Assembly (NCBI GenBank): GCA_002450015.1
Contig: DJYG01000038.1
Location: forward strand, 1 to 10,296
DNA from: Cyanobacteria bacterium UBA6984
GTDB taxonomy: Bacteria > Cyanobacteriota > Vampirovibrionia > Gastranaerophilales > Gastranaerophilaceae
Direction of reading: 5' to 3'
Length of the DNA stretch: 10,296 nucleotides
Shown here: positions 1-5,533 of the stretch, piece after piece
Numbering within the stretch: position 1 is the stretch's first letter
Layout of the letters: every line of letters begins with the position of its first letter
The notes under the pieces: generated by a model
Told to the model about the DNA's origin: nothing
Database searches by the model: none
The model's input: the letters and a program-made list of their open reading frames with translations, nothing else
Program-made: the position numbers and the translations under genes

Positions 1-153
1 AAGACCTGTTTTGGTGAGGGATTATTTCTTGATATTATTGAGTTTTAGGCAAAAAAAATTAAAAATAACGTGAAATCTCATGAAAGTTGCAAAATTCAAA
101 ATATGCGATATAATTAAAATACAGACCAAAAATCCCTCACCAAAACAGGTCTT
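1..153. repeat. 23-bp perfect inverted repeat enclosing a promoter
   Basis: The first 23 bases of the window are exactly reverse-complementary to 131-153, with a 107-nt AT-rich spacer. The arm starts AAGACCTG and ends GAGGGATT. The match stops at base 24 versus 130; it cannot be followed outward on the left because the window begins there. The spacer holds no ORF but contains a good promoter (87-114) that would read out through the right arm. Inference: this could be a small non-autonomous mobile element (MITE-like), a repeated intergenic element, or the remains of a terminator or regulatory pair. No target-site duplication can be tested. Within the right arm a smaller stem, AGACC (123-127) with GGTCT (148-152), could also form in RNA. 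Confidence 0.6.
87..114 (+). promoter_or_regulatory. sigma70-type promoter TTGCAA-N16-TATAAT
   Basis: A -35 box TTGCAA (87-92) and a perfect -10 box TATAAT (109-114) are separated by 16 nt. The predicted start is near 121, about 167 nt before the YjbQ ATG. It could therefore drive the 288-704 gene with a long leader, or a short RNA made from the right arm of the inverted repeat. It lies inside the inverted repeat, so it may travel with that element. Confidence 0.5.
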
Positions 154-226
154 TTGTGTTCATGTTTTTAATATAAATTTACATATTTTGTTACAAATGT
201 AATTGTAAAAATATGTGATAAATTTT

Positions 227-257
227 AAAAATTATGATTTTAAACATCATAATTTTT
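227..257 (+). terminator. AT-only hairpin upstream of yjbQ-like gene
   Basis: A 12-bp perfect stem pairs 227-238 with 246-257 around a 7-nt loop, and T residues continue to 261. The core is ATTATGAT/ATCATAAT. It ends about 30 nt before the ATG at 288, so for a transcript begun near 121 it would act as a leader attenuator or a stabilising 5' hairpin. The stem has almost no GC pairs, so termination strength is doubtful. A smaller dyad, TTACA-AA-TGTAA (191-202), lies just upstream and could be a protein-binding site. Confidence 0.3.
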
Positions 258-287
258 TTTTATTAATATATACATAAGGAGATATTC

Positions 288-704
288 ATGCCTGTAATAA
301 ATGATAAATTTCAAATCCATACAAATGGTTTTACAGATATTATAGATATAACAAAAAATGTTCAAAATACTGTTTATATGCATTCATTGAAAGATGCATG
401 TGTCATGTGTTATGTTTCAGGAAGTACGGCATCTTTAACAACTATTGAATTTGAGCCGGGATTGCTGGTCGATTTACCTGAAGCATTAGAGCGTATTGCT
501 CCTCAAAATATTGAATATCACCATGATGAAACTTGGCATGATGGAAACGGTTATGCGCATGTAAGGGCTTCTATAATGGGAAATTCCTTAAATATTCCAT
601 TGATAGATGGAGCGTTGCAACTTGGAACATGGCAACAAGTTGTATTGATTGATTTTGACAACAAAGCCCGAACCAGAACTGTTTATATTCAAATTATATA
701 CTAA
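288..704 (+). CDS. YjbQ/UPF0047 family protein (secondary thiamine-phosphate synthase-like)
   Basis: This 138-aa protein has the full length expected for the YjbQ/UPF0047 family. Visible family motifs are SGSTASLTTIEFEPGL (residues 44-59), a His-rich stretch around residues 78-91 ending WHDGNGYAH, then ASIMG (94-98) and LGTWQQVVLIDFD (112-124). Some members can substitute weakly for thiamine-phosphate synthase, hence the common name, but the physiological role of the family is not settled. The conserved His and Glu residues suggest a small metal-binding trimeric beta-barrel-type enzyme. No signal peptide or membrane segment is seen, so it should be cytosolic. The start is supported by AAGGAG (275-280) 7 nt before the ATG. 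Its 3' end overlaps the convergent GH57 gene by 11 bp. Confidence 0.88.
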   Translation: MPVINDKFQIHTNGFTDIIDITKNVQNTVYMHSLKDACVMCYVSGSTASLTTIEFEPGLLVDLPEALERIAPQNIEYHHDETWHDGNGYAHVRASIMGNSLNIPLIDGALQLGTWQQVVLIDFDNKARTRTVYIQIIY

Positions 705-2955
705 CAGGTTGTAATTTAGGTCTTTGCATTGTTAAAAGAAGTTCTTGCGGAATTGCATTTTCAATTATTCCTGAATCAGCAGGTGCAAAGAAAAATTCAA
801 CCATTTCATCTTCTGCTATGTCAATTGCATCAAAAGGAATACTTATATCTATAACATTATCATAGGCTATTTTTATTTGTTCATTATTTTGAATGCACCA
901 TAAGCCATTTGACATTGATTTTGAAAATTGAAGCGGTCTTAGCATGCCATTTACAAATGAAAGTTTAATTTCTGCGCCAAACTTTTCTCTTAGCAGTTGA
1001 TAAATGTCTTCTGTTTGACTGATTAATCTAATATGAGATAAATTTTGCAAATTAGAACGATTTCTTAAATAAATAAACATCTGTCTTACAGCTTGAGTGT
1101 TATTTTCTTTAGCTTCTTTATCTATATAAAATCTTAAGTAAATATTATCTTTATCAAATCCGAATTTAATTTTATCAAACAATTTTATATCTTCAGAATA
1201 AGGATTTTCGGGCAATGTGATAATTCCTGCATTAAGCCATTCATCATCAATTTTGTCTTGACCGTCCATAGAAGGAGTTATTGTAGCGGTAGGCAAACTT
1301 GACGGACTGTTTGGCAATGCAATAGGAATATTCAAATATTCAGGAACTTCTAAATCCAAAAGTTTATATACATTTTTTAGATGTTCTCTGAAAAGGTAGT
1401 CGAATATATGGTCTTGACCTGAATTATTTGGTTCACCAAACCACCAAAACCAATCACTTCCTTCTGCAATATAAATTTCATTACGAGCTTTATCAATATT
1501 CGGATGACTTGGGTTTGAACTTAAAAATTGCATAAAATCATCTCGAACCTTTTTTAATGCATTCCAAGCTTGATTTTTTGTGGGTTCTCCAATCCAAAGT
1601 TGAAAATTTCTGTTAATCCAAGAACCGGAATATAATTTTGAAAGTTTCTTAATATTTTTATCTTGTTTTATATAATCACTAATTAAAACAGTTTCAAGTG
1701 AATTATCATCTTCAATAAGTTTGTATATTGCTCTTAAAAATTCTGAACCATCATCTGCATAATTTTCCCAAGAATTTTCACCGTCAAGTGCGATAGTCAA
1801 AAGATGTGATTCATCAGGAGATGCAAAAATTTTACTTTGAATAACTTTAATTCTGTCATACAAATCATTTGCAGCTTTTTGAGAATCTGTATTCGGATAT
1901 TCAAAACTTATAAGATTTGGAATCATCGAATCTCTAAAAATCATATTAATTTTTGCATTAGTTCTTGAAACATATTCATAAGGCTTTAAAAGATAATAAG
2001 GATCAGCTAAATGTCCTTTAAAATCTCTTACAAAATCAAAATTTATAGAATTTGCTAAAATACCTTCATCTGTAATAGTCCATTCAACACCCAAATCGGC
2101 AAGCATTTCCAATGTTTTTGTGCTTACACATTGTTCAGGCGGCCATATTCCTTTAGGACGACGTCCGAAAATTTCTTCCATTTTGTCTAAAGCCATTTTT
2201 GTCTGTGCAATAGCGTCTTTTGCCATTTTTAAGTTTGAAGGCAAAACTTCAGGGTTTGGAATATTTCTGTGCGCACATTTTATATCTAATAATATTGGCA
2301 AAATAGGATGATACATAGGACTTGTAGTTAGTTCTATTTTTCCGTCTTCCATAAATTTACGATATGTAGGAATTATTTGTTTTATAATCTCATATTGATA
2401 TTTTAAAATAGTTTCTCTGTCTTGTAGTGTAAATCCTGAACCTTTTTCAGATAATTCTTTTAATTCGGGATAAATTTCTCCATAAACAGGGTCAAACCAT
2501 GCTAAATTAAACCATGCCATAATATCTGAATATTCTTGGTCGGAATATTCTTCAATATCGTAAATATTCTGATAAACTCTCTTTTCATAAAGCTTTTTGT
2601 ATGCTTCGTGGTGAGAAATCATTGATGTAAAATTTGCATCAAAAAAGTTTGTTAAAATAAATCTTTTATCATCATCTGAAAGATTTTCAATAGGTGTTAC
2701 ACTTAATCGTGAATGAATATCCTGAAAATTATTTTCTGCATAATCAGTTAAAGATTGCAAAAGCATTGGAACTAGATTAAAATTAAGTTTTAATTTCGGA
2801 AACTCGTTCATTATAAGAACCATGTCCAAATAATCTTTAACAGCATGCATTCTAACCCATGGCAGCAAGTAATCACTATCTTGATTTAATTTGTAAGATG
2901 GTTGATGCATGTGCCAATAGAATGCTATGGATAATTTTTTTTGTTCGTTGACCAT
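694..2955 (-). CDS. glycoside hydrolase family 57 protein (alpha-amylase/amylopullulanase type)
   Basis: This 753-aa protein has the GH57 motifs in order: HMHQP (residues 15-19), GKIELTTSPMYHPILP (205-220), GIWPPE (269-274, E274 the likely nucleophile) and ALDGENSW (389-396, D391 the likely acid/base). A conserved WFWWFGEPN stretch (502-510) and an HLKNVYKLL helix (525-533) close the catalytic part. Residues from about 545 to the end form a beta-rich C-terminal domain of the kind found in cyanobacterial and Chlorobi GH57 enzymes. No signal peptide is visible, so action on intracellular glycogen-like alpha-glucan is inferred; whether it hydrolyses alpha-1,4, alpha-1,6 or both bonds, or transfers glucan, cannot be read from the sequence. 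No Shine-Dalgarno precedes the ATG, and a promoter ends 8 nt before it, suggesting a leaderless mRNA. The 3' end overlaps the YjbQ-like gene by 11 bp. Confidence 0.9.
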   Translation of the reverse strand: MVNEQKKLSIAFYWHMHQPSYKLNQDSDYLLPWVRMHAVKDYLDMVLIMNEFPKLKLNFNLVPMLLQSLTDYAENNFQDIHSRLSVTPIENLSDDDKRFILTNFFDANFTSMISHHEAYKKLYEKRVYQNIYDIEEYSDQEYSDIMAWFNLAWFDPVYGEIYPELKELSEKGSGFTLQDRETILKYQYEIIKQIIPTYRKFMEDGKIELTTSPMYHPILPILLDIKCAHRNIPNPEVLPSNLKMAKDAIAQTKMALDKMEEIFGRRPKGIWPPEQCVSTKTLEMLADLGVEWTITDEGILANSINFDFVRDFKGHLADPYYLLKPYEYVSRTNAKINMIFRDSMIPNLISFEYPNTDSQKAANDLYDRIKVIQSKIFASPDESHLLTIALDGENSWENYADDGSEFLRAIYKLIEDDNSLETVLISDYIKQDKNIKKLSKLYSGSWINRNFQLWIGEPTKNQAWNALKKVRDDFMQFLSSNPSHPNIDKARNEIYIAEGSDWFWWFGEPNNSGQDHIFDYLFREHLKNVYKLLDLEVPEYLNIPIALPNSPSSLPTATITPSMDGQDKIDDEWLNAGIITLPENPYSEDIKLFDKIKFGFDKDNIYLRFYIDKEAKENNTQAVRQMFIYLRNRSNLQNLSHIRLISQTEDIYQLLREKFGAEIKLSFVNGMLRPLQFSKSMSNGLWCIQNNEQIKIAYDNVIDISIPFDAIDIAEDEMVEFFFAPADSGIIENAIPQELLLTMQRPKLQPVSI

Positions 2956-2963
2956 TTGATTAA

Positions 2964-2992
2964 ATCGTACTTTAAAAAAAATATCTTGGCAA
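2964..2992 (-). promoter_or_regulatory. GH57 promoter TTGCCA-N17-TACGAT, apparently leaderless
   Basis: Read on the minus strand, TTGCCA (2992-2987) and TACGAT (2969-2964) are separated by 17 nt. Only 8 nt lie between the -10 box and the ATG at 2955. Transcription would start 1-2 nt before the start codon, consistent with the missing ribosome-binding site. Confidence 0.45.
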
Positions 2993-3003
2993 GAATGTTT
3001 TAT

Positions 3004-3031
3004 AAACTCTTTATAATGCTTTCAAGAGTTT
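3004..3031 (-). terminator. hairpin downstream of the 84-aa gene
   Basis: AAACTCTT (3004-3011) and AAGAGTTT (3024-3031) form an 8-bp perfect stem with a 12-nt loop, 20 nt past the stop of the minus-strand 84-aa gene and upstream of the GH57 promoter. There is no clean T tract on the minus strand, so it is a weak terminator candidate. Confidence 0.3.
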
Positions 3032-3050
3032 CTTTTATATCTTCAGGTTT

Positions 3051-3305
3051 TTAAACGTTCTCTTTAAGTTCATATTTTTCCATCGTTAAATCAAAACATT
3101 TATCTAAAATTCTATTTGTTTTTTCCATTTTTTTTACAATAATGTTAACAGCATTAGCAAAATCTTCTTTTTCTAATCCTGTATAATCATTTTCAGCAGA
3201 ATTAACAATTACTTTAAGTCCACTTAAAAAATCACTATAATCATGCCTCATTTCGCAGAATAATGCCTCTATTGCTTTATCTTTAACCATTTCATTATTT
3301 TCCAT
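3051..3305 (-). CDS. small helical protein with a histidine-kinase-like RHDY motif; function unknown
   Basis: This 84-aa protein is not a family I can name with confidence. It is predicted to be almost entirely helical, with two long helices (about residues 5-38 and 46-80) joined by a short acidic turn. Helix 1 contains MRHDYSDFLSGLKVI (19-33), which resembles the H-box of AgrC/Spo0B-type dimerisation and histidine-phosphotransfer helices (RHDYxxxL); H21 would be the phospho-acceptor. No ATPase domain follows. The start is well supported: AAGGAGA lies 7 nt before the ATG at 3305. It has a strong promoter (TTGACA-N17-TATTAT) overlapped by two operator palindromes, and faces a repressor gene transcribed the other way, so tight repressor control is inferred. 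It could instead be an unrelated helical hairpin protein, such as an antirepressor or regulator partner. Confidence 0.75.
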   Translation of the reverse strand: MENNEMVKDKAIEALFCEMRHDYSDFLSGLKVIVNSAENDYTGLEKEDFANAVNIIVKKMEKTNRILDKCFDLTMEKYELKENV

Positions 3306-3336
3306 ATTCTTCTCCTTAAACTTTTATTAAATTAAA

Positions 3337-3375
3337 TAGCTTTTATACAAGCTATAATAGCTTGTATAAAAGCTA
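3337..3375. promoter_or_regulatory. tandem 18-bp operators between divergent genes
   Basis: Two 18-bp sites, TAGCTTTTATACAAGCTA (3337-3354) and TAGCTTGTATAAAAGCTA (3358-3375), are exact reverse complements separated by TAA, so the 39 bp form one perfect inverted repeat. Each site is itself a near-perfect palindrome (16 of 18 positions symmetric). Their centres are 21 bp apart, two helical turns, so two dimers would bind the same DNA face. They cover the -10 box and spacer of the minus-strand promoter and abut the -35 region of the plus-strand HTH gene. The obvious ligand is the HTH protein encoded at 3414-3620 (inference). Confidence 0.75.
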
Positions 3376-3382
3376 CTGTCAA
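3354..3382 (-). promoter_or_regulatory. strong promoter TTGACA-N17-TATTAT for the 84-aa gene
   Basis: On the minus strand a consensus -35 TTGACA (3382-3377) is followed after 17 nt by TATTAT (3359-3354). The predicted start lies near 3347, within the first operator, leaving a leader of about 40 nt with an AAGGAGA ribosome-binding site. The -10 box and spacer overlap both operator palindromes, as expected for a repressed promoter. Confidence 0.7.
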
Positions 3383-3405
3383 CTTATTTTTTTAGATAAT
3401 ATAAA
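3376..3405 (+). promoter_or_regulatory. promoter of the HTH repressor gene, CTGTCA-N18-TATAAA
   Basis: CTGTCA (3376-3381, four of six consensus positions) and TATAAA (3400-3405) are 18 nt apart. The -35 shares bases with the TTGACA of the opposite promoter, so polymerase cannot occupy both at once. Only 8 nt separate the -10 box from the ATG at 3414, implying a start near 3412 and a leaderless transcript, as for lambda cI from PRM. Confidence 0.45.
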
Positions 3406-3413
3406 ATGTTGGC

Positions 3414-3620
3414 ATGATAATAAATAAACTATCTGAAATAATGGGTAAGAAAAGAATAAATAAAGCAGAATTATCAAGAGGTACAGGTATTAGTTATTCT
3501 GCAATCAAAAATCTTTATAGTGATAAAACAAGCGCAATTGAATTTGATACACTAAATAAACTTTGTAATTTTCTGGAATGTACACCAAATGATATTTTAG
3601 AATTTAAGCCTGATTACTAA
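3414..3620 (+). CDS. Cro/CI-type helix-turn-helix transcriptional regulator
   Basis: This 68-aa protein is little more than one XRE/Cro-CI DNA-binding domain of the YozG-like short type. The recognition unit is at about residues 17-36 (KAELSRGTGISYSAIKNLYS). The family ending DTLNKLCNFLECTPNDILEF spans residues 45-64. It has no sensor or dimerisation extension, so regulation must come through dimer formation on DNA, a partner protein or its own level. It lies divergent to the 84-aa gene, with two palindromic operators in between, so autoregulation and repression of the neighbour are inferred. There is no Shine-Dalgarno before the ATG; a -10 box ends 8 nt upstream, so the mRNA is probably leaderless. 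The operator spacing supports two bound dimers. Confidence 0.88.
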   Translation: MIINKLSEIMGKKRINKAELSRGTGISYSAIKNLYSDKTSAIEFDTLNKLCNFLECTPNDILEFKPDY

Positions 3621-3633
3621 AAATTAGTATTTT
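3615..3633 (+). terminator. weak hairpin at the end of the HTH gene
   Basis: TACTAA (3615-3620, containing the stop codon) pairs with TTAGTA (3624-3629) around AAA and is followed by TTTT. A second short hairpin, TCCTT/AAGGA (3677-3681 with 3689-3693, 7-nt loop), lies downstream before AGATTTT. Either could end the HTH transcript weakly; neither has a GC-rich stem. The remaining gap to 3763 shows no ORF. Confidence 0.3.
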
Positions 3634-3725
3634 GGGGTTTTATAAAAAATATTGTGGGAAATTATTGTAGTAGCAGTCCTTACTGAACAAGGATAGATTT
3701 TGATTGCAAAAACTGCACAGAACAA

Positions 3726-3754
3726 TTGATAAAAGTCTAATATCTTTGTAATAT
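3726..3754 (+). promoter_or_regulatory. GNAT gene promoter TTGATA-N17-TAATAT, apparently leaderless
   Basis: TTGATA (3726-3731) and TAATAT (3749-3754) are separated by exactly 17 nt. The ATG at 3764 is 9 nt past the -10 box, so the predicted transcript starts 2-3 nt before the start codon and has no room for a Shine-Dalgarno sequence. Confidence 0.5.
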
Positions 3755-3763
3755 ACTTAAATT

Positions 3764-4207
3764 ATGGATAATATTATATTTAGACAGATGAATAAAAATG
3801 ACAGGGCTGATGTTTTGGATATGATGAGAACTTTTTATCATTCACCGGCTCTTTTTACAAATGGTAGTGAAGAAATTTTTCAAGCAAACTTTGATAACTC
3901 TGTTAATAATAATCCTTACTTAGAAAGTTATATTATTTTGTATAAAAATGAAGTTATTGGATATACTATGCTAGCAAAAAGTTTCTCAACAGAATTTGGC
4001 AAAGAATGTATTTGGTTTGAAGATTTATATTTAAAAGAAAATTATAGAAATAAAGGAATTATTCCAGATTTTATAGAATTTATAAAAAACAAATATTCTG
4101 ATAAATTATTAAGACTTGAAGTTGAAAAAGAAAATTCGCATGCTGTTCATGTATATGAAAAAGCAGGATTTAAAATGCTTCCATACAGAGAATATTATAT
4201 TGATTAA
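3764..4207 (+). CDS. GNAT family N-acetyltransferase
   Basis: This 147-aa protein is a single GNAT domain that would transfer an acetyl group from acetyl-CoA to an amine. Motif A is at residues 86-100, where the strand FEDLYL runs into the pyrophosphate-binding loop YRNKGII; the last loop position is Ile where Gly or Ala is usual. Motif B is NSHAVHVYEKAGFKMLPYREYY (124-145), with the usual Asn and Tyr-x-x-x-Gly-Phe pattern. The N-terminal FRQMNKNDRADVLDMM is the typical first strand and helix. The substrate cannot be told; small-molecule, peptide or protein amines all remain possible. There is no Shine-Dalgarno, and its own promoter sits immediately upstream. No close functional link to the flanking genes is evident. 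Confidence 0.88.
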   Translation: MDNIIFRQMNKNDRADVLDMMRTFYHSPALFTNGSEEIFQANFDNSVNNNPYLESYIILYKNEVIGYTMLAKSFSTEFGKECIWFEDLYLKENYRNKGIIPDFIEFIKNKYSDKLLRLEVEKENSHAVHVYEKAGFKMLPYREYYID

Positions 4208-4245
4208 ATAAGGAAATAAAGTTTTTTAACTATTTACAAGAAATA

Positions 4246-4260
4246 TGCTATACAATAGCA
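4246..4260. promoter_or_regulatory. short dyad upstream of the TPR gene
   Basis: TGCTAT (4246-4251) and ATAGCA (4255-4260) form a perfect 6-bp dyad around ACA, 20 nt before the ATG at 4281. It overlaps a possible -10 box (TATACA, 4249-4254) preceded 17 nt upstream by a poor -35 (TTAACT). It may be an operator or an mRNA 5' hairpin; this is weak. Confidence 0.25.
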
Positions 4261-4280
4261 ATATTACATGAGAAAGATTT

Positions 4281-5456
4281 ATGATAGATACAAATAAAAT
4301 TTTAGAATTATTTAATACAGCTCTGGATTATAAAAATAAAGGAGAGTTAGAGCTTGCAGCAAACTATTATGAAGAAGTTTTGAAACTTACTACTCAATTG
4401 CCGGAAGTTTATTTTAATCTCGCATTTGTGTATATTGATTTAGATAGGCAAGAAGAAGCTATTGAATGTCTTAATAAATTTATTCAGTTAGAACCGAATG
4501 ACACAGAAGGACATTATTTTTTAGCAACAGCATATTTTAAAACAAAAGATTACAAAAAAGGTTATCCCTATTTTGAACATAGGATAAGTCGTTTTCATGC
4601 AATTCAGACACAATATAAATTGTATGGTGAAAGATTTAAAAAAATCCCGTTTTGGCACGGCGAAGATTTGGCTGATAAAACCATATACGTGTATTACGAA
4701 GCGGGTTTAGGAGATACCTTAATGTATTACAGGTATATTGAATTGTTAACAAAATGTTGTAAAAAAGTTTATTTTAAGCCTCAAATACCATTATTACCAC
4801 TATTTGCAGAAAACAGATATGGTTCAAAAATAATAATGCATTTTACTAATGAAATGGCGTCAGAATGCGACTATCAATGTCCGATAATGAGTTTACCTTA
4901 CTTTTTAGATTTAGATAACAAACAAATTTTTTACCGAAGTGATAAATTTCTGCATGCTGTACCTAAAAAAGTTCAATGGTATAAAGAAAAATTTTTTAAT
5001 AATGACAAATTAAAAATTGGTATAAAATGGCAGGGTAATACTTTTATTGGTGCAGAAAGAGCTATAACTCCCGATAGCTTTGCTAAAATTTTTGAATTGC
5101 CAAATACACAATTATATTCAGTTCAAGTTACAACCGATGAAGAAGAAGTAAAAACTTTGCAAGGCAAATATAACATTATTGATATTGCTTCAACATTCAA
5201 AGATTTTTCATGTACAGCTGCAGCAATTGAAAATCTCGATATTGTAATCTGTAATGACACATCTGTCGGACATTTAGCAGGTGCAATGGGTAAAAAATGT
5301 TATATGATTTTGCCTAAATATTATGATTGGCGTTGGCATACGGATATTTCTAAATGTGATTGGTATGACAGTATAAAATTATTCCGTCAAAAAACAACTT
5401 GGGAAGAGGTTATAGAAAGAATTTACGAAGATATAAATTTAAACTTTTGTAAATAA
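4281..5456 (+). CDS. TPR protein with GT9-like glycosyltransferase domain
   Basis: This 391-aa protein starts with about three tetratricopeptide repeats (residues 7-40, 41-74 and 75-105). The rest matches the heptosyltransferase-like (GT-B, family 9-related) domain common behind TPRs in bacteria. Visible signatures are YEAGLGDTLMYYRYIELL (139-156), IGIKWQGN (246-253), DFSCTAAAIENLDIVICNDT (308-327), GHLAGAMGKK (330-339) and DWRWH followed by WYDSIKLFRQ (349-370). The GHLAGA region is the usual nucleotide-sugar-binding end of the fold. It may glycosylate a surface polymer or protein, but some homologues are of unknown activity. Family members often have more TPRs, so this is a short version. 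No signal peptide; probably cytosolic. Only a weak site (AGAAAG, 4271-4276) precedes the start. Confidence 0.82.
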   Translation: MIDTNKILELFNTALDYKNKGELELAANYYEEVLKLTTQLPEVYFNLAFVYIDLDRQEEAIECLNKFIQLEPNDTEGHYFLATAYFKTKDYKKGYPYFEHRISRFHAIQTQYKLYGERFKKIPFWHGEDLADKTIYVYYEAGLGDTLMYYRYIELLTKCCKKVYFKPQIPLLPLFAENRYGSKIIMHFTNEMASECDYQCPIMSLPYFLDLDNKQIFYRSDKFLHAVPKKVQWYKEKFFNNDKLKIGIKWQGNTFIGAERAITPDSFAKIFELPNTQLYSVQVTTDEEEVKTLQGKYNIIDIASTFKDFSCTAAAIENLDIVICNDTSVGHLAGAMGKKCYMILPKYYDWRWHTDISKCDWYDSIKLFRQKTTWEEVIERIYEDINLNFCK

Positions 5457-5488
5457 ATTTTTAATATAAGTCAATTTATAGTTTTTAT

Positions 5489-5529
5489 CACACTTAAAAA
5501 ACTCGTTATAGTAGTATAGGTAAAGTGTG
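5489..5529. promoter_or_regulatory. 7-bp inverted repeat around the pepT-like promoter region
   Basis: CACACTT (5489-5495) and AAGTGTG (5523-5529) are exact reverse complements flanking candidate -10 sequences (TATAGT at 5507-5512, TATAGG at 5515-5520), just before the ATG at 5534. It may be a regulator site or an mRNA stem that hides the start region. No convincing -35 or Shine-Dalgarno is seen. Confidence 0.25.
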
Positions 5530-5533
5530 TAAA

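Noticed and set aside
1..287. Retron, CRISPR leader or tRNA in the inverted-repeat region
   Set aside because: There is no reverse transcriptase in view, no repeated spacer pattern and no cloverleaf; only one inverted repeat and AT hairpins are seen.
2120..2311. 63-codon plus-strand ORF inside the GH57 gene
   Set aside because: It lies wholly antisense to the motif-bearing part of a clear GH57 gene (the IWPPE region) and has no ribosome-binding site or domain of its own.
3337..3375. The 39-bp perfect inverted repeat as a transcription terminator
   Set aside because: It lies between two divergent starts and over a promoter, with internal symmetry in each half, so paired operators explain it better.
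5525..5533. GTG start for the peptidase
   Set aside because: It adds only MCK without a better ribosome-binding site; the ATG at 5534 gives the usual tag-type N-terminus.
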